A program made the translations under genes and the position numbers. A stretch of 12,272 bases of DNA from contig JACKBT010000071.1 in NCBI GenBank assembly GCA_020634415.1, positions 1 through 12,272 of the forward strand. The letters run 5' to 3'. Origin of the DNA: Ardenticatenaceae bacterium. GTDB lineage: Bacteria > Chloroflexota > Anaerolineae > Promineifilales > Promineifilaceae. The notes beneath the pieces are model-generated. The model saw nothing but the letters and a program-made list of their open reading frames with translations. It did no database searches and was not told the DNA's origin. Position 1 is the first letter of the stretch; each line of letters begins with the position of its first letter. This document shows positions 1-6,038 of this stretch, piece after piece.

Positions 1-69
1 TGCTAGCCGTTTTACACCATGTGGACAGGCACAAAGGCTCTTTGGGAATTCATGGGGTTGACACCAAAT

Positions 70-97
70 GTAGGGTCGAGGCGCGCCTCGACCCTAC
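70..97. repeat. 28-bp perfect palindrome, REP-like
   Basis: GTAGGGTCGAGGCG is followed directly by its exact reverse complement, giving a 28-bp perfect palindrome with no spacer. It lies in the non-coding spacer downstream of the PA14 gene. The form is that of a dispersed REP-type intergenic palindrome, but only one copy is in this window, so a repeat family is an inference. I see no gene in positions 1-209; besides this palindrome the stretch holds the terminator at 135-175. Confidence 0.6.
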
Positions 98-134
98 CAC
101 AAATACCGATCATCCCTTCAAATCCTAAAGACCC

Positions 135-175
135 ACAAAAAACGGGTGGTTGAATAGGCATTCAACCACCCGTTT
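135..175 (-). terminator. Rho-independent terminator of the PA14/SH3b gene
   Basis: A 16-bp perfect stem (140-155 with 160-175, 4-nt loop AGGC) lies about 35 nt past the stop codon of the PA14 gene. Read on the minus strand it runs into a T-rich stretch (six A residues on the plus strand at 137-142, partly inside the stem). Position, stem length and T tract all fit an intrinsic terminator for the minus-strand gene. Confidence 0.8.
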
Positions 176-209
176 AGAGAGGCGGCTTACCAGCAACTAA
201 GAAGCGAGC

Positions 210-1976
210 CTAATTACTGACCACAGGCAGATTGGCAACCGCATACGTTGTCGTCAAATAGTTGGCACTAGACCAACCTTCAGTGCCATCGGCCAGCCGG
301 ATTTTGAGCCAGGAGTTGGAGACGGTACGGCCGATTAAGGAGACTTGTGTGCCACGCGCAACGGCCGTTACCACCCCAAACGATACCCCCGGCCCCGAAC
401 GCACATTCAACGCATACACCGCATTCGAGATCGTCGCCACCGGGCCAGACGGCGGCGGAGTTGTGGGCAGCCCCTGCCCCACCGGCAAATTCGCCAGATT
501 ATAGGTGCTAGACAGCAGCGGGCCATACACCCAACCCTGCGTCCCTGTCGGCGTAATCACCTGAATCCAGGTCGTGGTGGCATTCCGCGCCAGCAAACTC
601 ACCGTTTGCCCCTGGTTCAACACCTGAATCACCGGATTCGTCACCGCCGGGCCAGAGCGCACATTCAGCAGTTGGCTGGCAACTGTAGCCGTCGCCGCCA
701 CTGGCGGCGTAACTGGGGTAGTTGGCACATTGGTGCTGGTCACCTGCGTCCGCACCAGATTGGCCCGTGCGCCACCTGTGTTCTCATAATACTCCATCAC
801 CACATTCATATTGCCGCCGGCAAAATCTACCTCACTCACAAAATCTTGCGGTGTGTGATCGCTCCAGGCGTTAATAACCAACTGCCCATTCACCCAGACC
901 CGCACCCCGTCATCGGCTGTGGCCGTAAAGCGATATTTGCCAGCCGGGCTGTTGGTAAAAGTACGCGACCAACGCACCGAGAAGTTGTCCTTATTCACGC
1001 TCGTCGCCGGTGAACCCGATCCCCAATCAAAGGCAATATTGGCATCATCACGCACCAGAACTGGCGAGCCAGTCAGGCTGGTGTTGTTGAAATATTCACC
1101 TTTCCAGACAGCGGTTGTCGAGCCGCCAATCTTCTGCCAGGAAAGTGCGGCCGACGCGCCCCCCTGGTTGTCGTAATATTCCATTTGCACGGGGATGGAG
1201 CCGCCAGCCAGATCAACATCGGCAGTGAAGGTGGTGGCCGCCTGGTCTTGCCATTTGTTGATGAGCAGTTGACCGTTGACCCACACGCGCACACCATCAT
1301 CGGCCGTTGCCGAAAAACGGTAGCGGCCAGCCTCCAAATTCAGATTGCGCGTCCAACGCACGGAGAAGGCATCTACGCCAATGCCCGCCGCAGGCGCACC
1401 CGTGCCCCAGTTGAAGTTGAGGTTGGCATCATCGCGCACCAGACTGGGGGTACCGGCCAAAAACGGATTGTTGAAATATTCACCGCGCCAATTGCTGATG
1501 GTGCTGGGGCCATCAAGATTAACGGCGACCCATGACAGCTTCACCACGGCTGCGCCACCAGCATCATAGTATTCCACTTTCAAGTTGTGGTCGCCGCCGC
1601 TCAGGTGGTAATCGGCCGTTAACGAATGAACCTGGCTGTCCGTCCAAGAATCAATCACCAACACCCCATCAATCCAAAAGCGCAAACCATCATCCATCGT
1701 CGCCGTAAAGCGATAGGTTCCTGCCGGCACATTCAGCGTGCGCTTAAACCGTGCCGAAAAGGCTTCCACATCCAAATTCCCAGGGGCATCATCAGCACCC
1801 CAGTTATGATCTAAACTACTACCCTCTTGCCGCACCAAAGCTGGTTCACCCGACAAGTTTGTATTTGTCCAATACTTTGCCTCCCAGTCCGAGGCAGCGG
1901 CCTGAGCAGCAGAAGTCAATTGAAACAGGCTCACAAGAGCCAATACCAATACCAGACTTACTTTTTTGATAAACAT
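210..1976 (-). CDS. Secreted protein with three PA14 domains and two SH3b domains
   Basis: The 588-residue product begins with a Sec signal peptide: KK at 4-5, a hydrophobic core at about 6-20, and a probable cleavage site after AQA at 24-26. Three PA14 repeats follow (about 30-152, 161-283, 289-410), each with the DDG motif (D95-D96, D226-D227, D355-D356) before an FWIDG or VWVNG strand. A Thr/Pro linker leads to two bacterial SH3 (SH3b) domains (about 429-488 and 513-575), each with the LNVRSGP signature. PA14 folds often bind glycans and SH3b domains often bind cell wall, so an extracellular or wall-associated adhesin-like role is plausible. There is no catalytic domain and no sorting motif. 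Repeats 2 and 3 are more alike than either is to 1, which points to intragenic duplication. The start is supported by AGGAG on the minus strand (within 1981-1990). It is probably monocistronic: it has its own promoter-like sequence and terminator. Confidence 0.9.
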   Translation of the reverse strand: MFIKKVSLVLVLALVSLFQLTSAAQAAASDWEAKYWTNTNLSGEPALVRQEGSSLDHNWGADDAPGNLDVEAFSARFKRTLNVPAGTYRFTATMDDGLRFWIDGVLVIDSWTDSQVHSLTADYHLSGGDHNLKVEYYDAGGAAVVKLSWVAVNLDGPSTISNWRGEYFNNPFLAGTPSLVRDDANLNFNWGTGAPAAGIGVDAFSVRWTRNLNLEAGRYRFSATADDGVRVWVNGQLLINKWQDQAATTFTADVDLAGGSIPVQMEYYDNQGGASAALSWQKIGGSTTAVWKGEYFNNTSLTGSPVLVRDDANIAFDWGSGSPATSVNKDNFSVRWSRTFTNSPAGKYRFTATADDGVRVWVNGQLVINAWSDHTPQDFVSEVDFAGGNMNVVMEYYENTGGARANLVRTQVTSTNVPTTPVTPPVAATATVASQLLNVRSGPAVTNPVIQVLNQGQTVSLLARNATTTWIQVITPTGTQGWVYGPLLSSTYNLANLPVGQGLPTTPPPSGPVATISNAVYALNVRSGPGVSFGVVTAVARGTQVSLIGRTVSNSWLKIRLADGTEGWSSANYLTTTYAVANLPVVSN

Positions 1977-2044
1977 CGTACAATCTCCTATGTACCTGAA
2001 ATAGTTACTCCGCTGCTAAAAATTGTGCCAGAGGCAATCAGCCG

Positions 2045-2073
2045 AAGATAGTTACAGGATAGAGAAGTGGCAA
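2045..2073 (-). promoter_or_regulatory. Candidate sigma-70-type promoter for the PA14 gene
   Basis: On the minus strand TTGCCA (2068-2073) and TATCTT (2045-2050) are separated by 17 bp and would start a transcript near 2038, about 60 nt before the ATG. Each box departs from consensus at two positions. The dyad at 2131-2146 lies about 60 bp further upstream. This is found by eye only. The rest of the 1977-2198 spacer holds that dyad and the hairpin at 2144-2183. Confidence 0.4.
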
Positions 2074-2130
2074 AAAAAAGAAATCAGTCAGCAGACGGAT
2101 TAGAGCTACAGCAAAAGATGGAACTGGCAG

Positions 2131-2146
2131 TACGACAAATGTTGTA
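2131..2146. promoter_or_regulatory. Putative response-regulator box 1 (TACGACAAATGTTGTA)
   Basis: This imperfect dyad (TAC-n-ACA-nn-TGT-n-GTA) shares its GACAAATG core with the boxes near the response-regulator and carrier genes. It lies about 155 bp upstream of the PA14 gene start. Its link to the response regulator is inferred from the shared sequence alone. It touches the hairpin that starts at 2144. Confidence 0.4.
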
Positions 2147-2183
2147 AAGCGTAAAACGTAGTTTTTTACGTTTTACGCTTTAC
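2144..2183. terminator. Hairpin downstream of kamA, possible terminator
   Basis: A 17-bp perfect stem (2144-2160 with 2167-2183, 6-nt loop) sits 16 nt beyond the kamA stop codon. It lacks a clear T tract on the exit side, so it may be a weak or factor-assisted terminator, or an intergenic palindrome of the kind seen elsewhere here. The arms are made of iterated GTAAA(A)CG-like words. Confidence 0.5.
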
Positions 2184-2198
2184 GTCACAGTTTGATGC

Positions 2199-3557
2199 TC
2201 AATCCGTTAATTCCGGGGTTTTGCCGGGTAATGCACCCACACCCAACGGCTGCCATTTGGTGTTGAGTGTGCCGCTGCGCAAGCGATGTTCCTCGCCGCC
2301 TCGAGCGTGGGTTTGGTCGAAGCCTTCTGGCTCGATGGCCAGGCGCTGCCCTTCCAGCAAACCAAACACACCCTCTTGTCCTGGCTCCAGGCGGTGCGGC
2401 GGTTGGGGCTGCAGCAGCACTTCAGTGGGATCATATTCTGTGGGTTCTATGTAGGTGGTGATGAAGCCTTCAAAGTTGCGCAAAACCACTTTACCAGACC
2501 CTTGGGAGATGAGGTATTGGGGCTGGACAGGGATTTTGCCGCCGCCGCCAGGAGCATCTACCACATAGGTGGGAATGGCGTAGCCGGAAGTGTGGCCGCG
2601 CAGCCCTTCGATGATTTCGATGCCTTTGCTGACGGTGGTGCGGAAATGACCGGCACCTTTGACTAAATCGCACTGGTAGAGGTAATACGGCCGTACACGC
2701 ATCTTCACCAACTCATGCACCAACTGCCGCTGGATGTGGACGGAATCATTGACACCGGCCAGCAGCACACTCTGGTTGCCCAGCGGCACACCAGCGCGAG
2801 AAAGCCGATCACAGGCGGCGGCCAGTTCGGGGGTGATTTCTTTGGGGTGGTTGACGTGGATGTTGACCCAGATGGGGTGATATTTGGCGAGGGTTTCGCA
2901 GAATTCGGCCGTTATGCGCTGCGGCAAAAAGACAGGAACCCGCGAGCCAATACGGACAATCTCCACGTGCGGAATAGCCCGCAACCGAGACAGGATCATA
3001 TCAAGCTGCTTAGGGGCTAATACCAACGGATCGCCGCCAGAGATGAGGACATCCCGAATTTGCGGTGTCTCTTCAATATAAGCAATTTGGGCATCAAAGT
3101 CGTGGCGGCTGAAAGTTTGGGTGGGGTTGCCCACAATGCGGCTGCGTGTGCAATAGCGACAGTAGCTGGCGCACTGGGTGGTAATCAACATCAACACCCG
3201 ATCAGGATAGCGATGCACCAGACCGGGCACAGGCGAATGTTTGTCCTCTGCCAGAGAATCATCCATCATGGCGTAATAGGGTAAAACTTCACGGTCGGTA
3301 GGGATAACTTGTTTGCGTACCGGGCAGTGAATATCGTCAGGATCGATCAGGCTGGCAAAGTAGGGGGTAATATCTACCCGAAACAGGTCGTTGGCTTCAA
3401 GAGCCTTCTTTTCCGATTCGGTTAAGTTAATGACACGGCCTAATTCGGCGACAGTGTTCAAGCGATGGCTCATTTGCCAGCGCCAATCTTGCCACTGTTC
3501 ATCGGGCACGTTTTGCCAGTAAGGGGCGCGGGTATGTACGGTTTGTGAGGTATTCAT
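2199..3557 (-). CDS. kamA: Lysine 2,3-aminomutase (radical SAM, PLP-dependent)
   Basis: The 452-residue enzyme should interconvert L-lysine and L-beta-lysine using S-adenosylmethionine, a [4Fe-4S] cluster and PLP. The cluster motif is CASYCRYC (C129, C133, C136), followed by the SAM-binding ISGGDP (172-177). From memory of the clostridial enzyme, its C125/C129/C132, D293, D330 and PLP lysine K337 map with a constant +4 offset to C129/C133/C136, D297, D334 and K341 (in APGGGGKIP). The two aspartates hold the lysine side-chain amine, so lysine is the likely substrate rather than glutamate. The C-terminus is somewhat longer than in typical ~416-residue enzymes. It is the last gene of a probable operon with the ATP-grasp and LysW-like genes, 71 nt after the ligase stop. 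The start lacks a clear ribosome site (upstream GCCAAAAAACCCC). No acetyltransferase (AblB) is nearby, which argues against the N-acetyl-beta-lysine osmolyte route. EpmB is a less likely reading because of the length and the different neighbours. Confidence 0.92.
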   Translation of the reverse strand: MNTSQTVHTRAPYWQNVPDEQWQDWRWQMSHRLNTVAELGRVINLTESEKKALEANDLFRVDITPYFASLIDPDDIHCPVRKQVIPTDREVLPYYAMMDDSLAEDKHSPVPGLVHRYPDRVLMLITTQCASYCRYCTRSRIVGNPTQTFSRHDFDAQIAYIEETPQIRDVLISGGDPLVLAPKQLDMILSRLRAIPHVEIVRIGSRVPVFLPQRITAEFCETLAKYHPIWVNIHVNHPKEITPELAAACDRLSRAGVPLGNQSVLLAGVNDSVHIQRQLVHELVKMRVRPYYLYQCDLVKGAGHFRTTVSKGIEIIEGLRGHTSGYAIPTYVVDAPGGGGKIPVQPQYLISQGSGKVVLRNFEGFITTYIEPTEYDPTEVLLQPQPPHRLEPGQEGVFGLLEGQRLAIEPEGFDQTHARGGEEHRLRSGTLNTKWQPLGVGALPGKTPELTD

Positions 3558-3579
3558 GGGGTTTTTTGGCTTATGGGCT

Positions 3580-3613
3580 TATTGGTATATGGGGATTACC
3601 CCATATACCAATA
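3580..3613. repeat. Intergenic hairpin between ATP-grasp gene and kamA
   Basis: A 15-bp perfect stem (3580-3594 with 3599-3613, loop ATTA) fills the 71-nt gap between the ligase stop and the kamA start. No T tract follows on the minus strand, so it looks less like a terminator than like an mRNA-processing or stability element, or an intergenic palindrome. The words (TATTGGTATATGGGG) resemble those in the spacers at 6012-6038 and 8177-8356. Confidence 0.6.
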
Positions 3614-3628
3614 GACCTTTATACAAAC

Positions 3629-4723
3629 TTAATCTGCAAAACTTAATTCGACTTGCGGTTCAGGCATGGGCAGCCCGAACCGTTCAGCAGCGAGATAGAG
3701 TATTTCGCTGATGAGGGTTTCGTAAGGGAAGTTGTCGGCGCGGGCCATAATGCAGAGGTCGCTGACGGCCGGATTGAGACCGGGCAGGGTGTTAATCTCT
3801 AGCAGGTATGGCTCACCGGCGCTGTTAAGGCGAAAATCTACACGAACCACATCGCAAGCGCCGATGGCTTCGGCCGCTTGCCGGGTGAGGGTATAAAGTT
3901 GGTGACGTAAGTTAGGGGGGATGTTGGCCGGGCAGAGATAGTCGGGGGCGTATTCGTCATCCAAAGGCAGTGATTTGGCATCGTAGCCATAGACACCAGG
4001 GCTTACGCTGTCTTGTGTGCCCAGTTCCAAGATGGGTAGGAAGTAGTAACCATCGGGGTTGTAGTAAAACGGCCGTTTCGTCCCCCTATTTCCAATAAAC
4101 CCCACCGTAAACTCCCGTCCCATTAAATATTCCTCGACCAAAGCGGGTTGTTGATAGGTTGCAATGACCCAAGCCACCTGCTCACGCAGCGCAGCTTCAT
4201 CATAAACAATCGAAGCCAAATCCATACCCATTCCCGTGCCTTCCCGTGCAGGCTTCACAAACAGCGGAAAATGCAGCATTGGCTGCAACAGATCATCAGC
4301 GGCTTGGAATTCTTGAAAACGAGCGGTGGGTAGTCCCAAACTTTGCCAGACACGCTTGGTTTGTGTCTTATCCAGCGAAATGGCATTCGCCAAAACCCGG
4401 GAAGCCGTATAAGGAATGCCCAACAATTCACACAGTGCCGGTACCTGAGCCTCGCGTGAATCGCCGCCCAAGCCTTCAGCAATATTAAAGCAGATGTCAG
4501 GCTGCAAGTCTAGCAAAGCATCGGGCAGGGTGCGGTCAGCAGAGCAGAAGGTAATGGTATGCCCAGCTTTTTGTAGAGCAGCCGTGATGGCCTCGATTGT
4601 TTCTCTGGCATCAAATTCGGCACCCGCATCGTGGGGCGCACCGGGATACCAGACAACATCACTTTTTAGATTCGCCGTCAGGGCTACACGCCATGACGGC
4701 CGCTTTTGGTCAAATTCATCCAT
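3629..4723 (-). CDS. D-Ala-D-Ala-ligase-type ATP-grasp ligase
   Basis: The 364-residue protein has the full ATP-grasp core of the D-alanine-D-alanine ligase group (COG1181): FVKPAREGTGMGM (155-167, with the ATP-binding K157), EEYLMGREFTVG (197-208), and the metal-binding VDFRLN...LLEINTLPG segment (D296, E309, N311). The family joins a carboxylate, activated as acyl phosphate, to an amine. The N-terminal HGxxGEDG-type substrate loop of true Ddl enzymes is replaced by AEGLGGDSREAQVPALCELLGIPYT (82-106), so the substrate is probably not D-alanine. Its place between a LysW-like carrier gene and lysine 2,3-aminomutase suggests that it loads lysine or beta-lysine onto the carrier or makes a peptide bond with it; this is an inference. 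Known LysW ligases (LysX, ArgX) are RimK-type, a different branch. The start is supported by GAGGAG on the minus strand (within 4731-4738). Confidence 0.85.
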   Translation of the reverse strand: MDEFDQKRPSWRVALTANLKSDVVWYPGAPHDAGAEFDARETIEAITAALQKAGHTITFCSADRTLPDALLDLQPDICFNIAEGLGGDSREAQVPALCELLGIPYTASRVLANAISLDKTQTKRVWQSLGLPTARFQEFQAADDLLQPMLHFPLFVKPAREGTGMGMDLASIVYDEAALREQVAWVIATYQQPALVEEYLMGREFTVGFIGNRGTKRPFYYNPDGYYFLPILELGTQDSVSPGVYGYDAKSLPLDDEYAPDYLCPANIPPNLRHQLYTLTRQAAEAIGACDVVRVDFRLNSAGEPYLLEINTLPGLNPAVSDLCIMARADNFPYETLISEILYLAAERFGLPMPEPQVELSFAD

Positions 4724-4736
4724 TAATTATCTCCTC

Positions 4737-4774
4737 AAAAAAAAAGACTCCGATATCCACTTAGACATCGGAGT
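4737..4774 (-). terminator. Intrinsic terminator or attenuator between carrier and ligase genes
   Basis: Read on the minus strand, an 8-bp stem (4767-4774 with 4747-4754, 12-nt loop) is followed after one base by nine T residues (4737-4745). The ligase ribosome site comes right after the T tract. This is a good intrinsic terminator 25 nt past the carrier stop. Partial read-through would give much carrier mRNA and less enzyme mRNA. Confidence 0.75.
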
Positions 4775-4799
4775 ACTTTGTATGTACTTGGTAATCTAC

Positions 4800-5063
4800 C
4801 TAATCTTCCTCATCATAATCGTATTCGTCGTCTTCATCGTCCCAGTCTTCTTCATCGTCCCACTCCTCCTCTTCTTCCCACTCTTCAAATTCATCATCAT
4901 AGGCCCAATCCAGCTCTAAGGGAGAGAGGGAAATGACTTGCAAAGTTTCCCCACACTCATGACAAGTGAGGGTTTCCCCGATTTGGGGTGTTTGGGGAAA
5001 ACGAATTTTTGTTTCGCACTCAGGACATTCTGCCGAGAGCATTTTTTGAGATGGTGTTGCCAT
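4800..5063 (-). CDS. LysW-like zinc-ribbon carrier protein with acidic/aromatic tail
   Basis: The 87-residue protein has a zinc ribbon with CPEC (C13, C16) and CHEC (C34, C37), then VISLSPLELDW. This matches the layout of LysW amino-group carrier proteins (CPEC...CPDCG...VVSLDPLEL). LysW normally ends near residue 54 with EDWGE, whose last glutamate is joined to the substrate by LysX. Here the tail runs on: residues 51-87 contain 27 Asp/Glu, four Trp (53, 62, 68, 74), three Tyr and one Phe, and end in Asp. An EDWDD at 72-76 resembles the LysW tip but is internal. The gene has a strong ribosome site (AAGGAG, minus strand, within 5071-5078) and is first in the probable operon with the ATP-grasp ligase and kamA. 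A carrier or tagged-substrate role is inferred; a plain zinc-ribbon protein with an acidic tail is the alternative. Confidence 0.8.
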   Translation of the reverse strand: MATPSQKMLSAECPECETKIRFPQTPQIGETLTCHECGETLQVISLSPLELDWAYDDEFEEWEEEEEWDDEEDWDDEDDEYDYDEED

Positions 5064-5154
5064 GATTTATGTCTCCTTCATTTCAATATTCAAAGCGTTA
5101 GCCCATAAGGGGACGCTCATCCATCAAATGAAGTGTAGCGAATTGCCACAAGCC

Positions 5155-5160
5155 ACTATA
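5155..5160 (-). promoter_or_regulatory. Candidate -10 box of the carrier operon
   Basis: TATAGT on the minus strand would start a transcript near 5148, some 85 nt before the carrier ATG. There is no good -35 box at the right distance; the space is taken by the two dyads at 5159-5200, as expected of a promoter under direct control of a regulator. Found by eye only. Confidence 0.3.
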
Positions 5161-5175
5161 CAGACAAATGCTGTA
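5159..5175. promoter_or_regulatory. Putative response-regulator box 2 (TACAGACAAATGCTGTA)
   Basis: Perfect 5-bp arms TACAG/CTGTA flank ACAAATG. Its right half (GACAAATGCTGTA) agrees with box 1 at 12 of 13 bases. It lies between the response-regulator stop and the carrier start, partly over the candidate -10 box. Confidence 0.45.
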
Positions 5176-5182
5176 TTTTTGT

Positions 5183-5200
5183 CTACGTCAAATGTATTAG
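5183..5200. promoter_or_regulatory. Putative response-regulator box 3 (CTACGTCAAATGTATTAG)
   Basis: The first 12 bases are identical to box 5 before the regulator gene. Its CAAATG core is 24 bp from that of box 2. The pair before the regulator gene has the same order with 23-bp spacing. The right half-site is degenerate. Confidence 0.45.
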
Positions 5201-5203
5201 GCT

Positions 5204-5866
5204 TCATTCCAAGGTTGCATACCCGTGCCGCAAGGCATACAGGGCAGCCTGAGTACGGTTTTCCAGAGAGAGCTTTTGCAAAATGTGACTGACGTGAATG
5301 CGGACGGTGCGCTCGTCTATTTGCAGGTGGTCGGCGATGGTCTGGTTGGGGTAGCCTTTGGCTACAAGTTGGAGGACATCTTGTTCGCGGTTGGTAAGGG
5401 TGGGAATTACGGCCGTTTTCCCCTCCACTTCTGGCATCTGCTGCATGGCCCGCATTAGCACATGGTTAATGCTGGGATGCAAGGTCAATTTACCCGCATA
5501 CACCTCCCGAATGGCCGTAATCACATCCGTAAGCACAGCATCCTTGAGCAAATAACCTTGCGCCCCCGCCCGCAAAGCCGCCAACACCCGAGGTTCATCA
5601 CCAAAATTCGTCAGCACCAACACCCGCATCTGGGCATCTTGCTGCCGGATGGCGGTAATGGCCTCAATGCCGCCCAAACGGGGCAGCACCAAATCCATAA
5701 TGATGACATCGGGTTGGAGTTGTTTGGCCTGGTGAACGGCCGTTAAACCATCAGCAGCTTCCCCTATAACCTGCATATCGGGTGCGGTGTCAATAAGTGC
5801 CCGTAAACCCTGGCGCACAACTGCATAGTCGTCTACGATGAGAATGCCGATTGGCTTGCCTGTCAT
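5204..5866 (-). CDS. NarL/LuxR-family response regulator
   Basis: The 220-residue protein has an N-terminal receiver domain (about 5-122) with acidic pocket D12-D13, phosphoacceptor D58 in IIMDLVLP, T86 and K108. A C-terminal LuxR/NarL helix-turn-helix follows (about 154-216: LTNREQDVLQLVAKGYPNQTIADHL, then RTVRIHVSHILQKL). All phosphorylation residues are present, so it should be controlled by a histidine kinase, but none is encoded in the window. It would bind DNA as a dimer when phosphorylated. It lies upstream of the carrier operon, in the same direction, and is divergent from the RibD-like gene. Its ribosome site is a modest AGAGG (minus strand, within 5870-5878). Paired copies of a shared dyad before this gene and before the carrier gene suggest autoregulation and control of the neighbours. 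The true targets are unknown. Confidence 0.92.
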   Translation of the reverse strand: MTGKPIGILIVDDYAVVRQGLRALIDTAPDMQVIGEAADGLTAVHQAKQLQPDVIIMDLVLPRLGGIEAITAIRQQDAQMRVLVLTNFGDEPRVLAALRAGAQGYLLKDAVLTDVITAIREVYAGKLTLHPSINHVLMRAMQQMPEVEGKTAVIPTLTNREQDVLQLVAKGYPNQTIADHLQIDERTVRIHVSHILQKLSLENRTQAALYALRHGYATLE

Positions 5867-5939
5867 ATTGCCTCTTTTCTATGAAACAAGCTTAACAAAA
5901 CGGCCGATCCCCGACATCGGCGGTAAGATGGGAATTCCC

Positions 5940-5957
5940 CTGCGACAAATGAAGCAC
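5940..5957. promoter_or_regulatory. Putative response-regulator box 4 (CTGCGACAAATGAAGCAC)
   Basis: GCGACAAATG agrees with box 1 at nine of ten bases; the right half is poor. It is paired with box 5 at 23-bp core spacing in the spacer between the regulator gene (minus) and the RibD-like gene (plus). Confidence 0.4.
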
Positions 5958-5962
5958 AACAT

Positions 5963-5980
5963 CTACGTCAAATGATGTAG
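5963..5980. promoter_or_regulatory. Putative response-regulator box 5 (CTACGTCAAATGATGTAG)
   Basis: This is the most symmetric copy: it equals its own reverse complement at 14 of 18 positions (CTAC-n-TCA-nn-TGA-n-GTAG). It is about 100 bp before the regulator ATG and ends 58 bp before the RibD-like ATG, so it could act on either gene. Confidence 0.5.
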
Positions 5981-5987
5981 AAGCAGA

Positions 5988-6015
5988 TTGGTTTATTGGC
6001 GTAGTCGTGTATAAA
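5988..6015 (+). promoter_or_regulatory. Candidate promoter of the RibD-like gene
   Basis: TTGGTT (5988-5993) and TATAAA (6010-6015) are 16 bp apart, giving a start near 6022 and a leader of only about 17 nt without a ribosome site. The -10 box is fair and the -35 box is weak. Box 5 ends 7 bp upstream of the -35 box. Confidence 0.4.
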
Positions 6016-6038
6016 TATACCCATACACCTAATACACC

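Noticed and set aside
345..1013. Long plus-strand open frame opposite the PA14 gene
   Set aside because: It is Arg/His-rich, lacks any family resemblance and is the antisense shadow of a clear multi-domain protein with signal peptide, ribosome site and terminator.
2199..3557. EpmB (translation-factor lysylation partner) instead of lysine 2,3-aminomutase
   Set aside because: The length exceeds the shorter EpmB, the lysine-binding residues are those of KamA, and neither epmA nor efp is nearby.
3629..4723. Housekeeping D-Ala-D-Ala ligase
   Set aside because: The substrate loop motif is replaced, there are no cell-wall genes nearby, and the operon partners point to another role; the core family assignment still stands.
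5903..5921. Small hairpin GCCGAT/ATCGGC in the leader of the response-regulator gene
   Set aside because: Six-bp arms are expected by chance in GC-rich DNA; no riboswitch or attenuator features accompany it.
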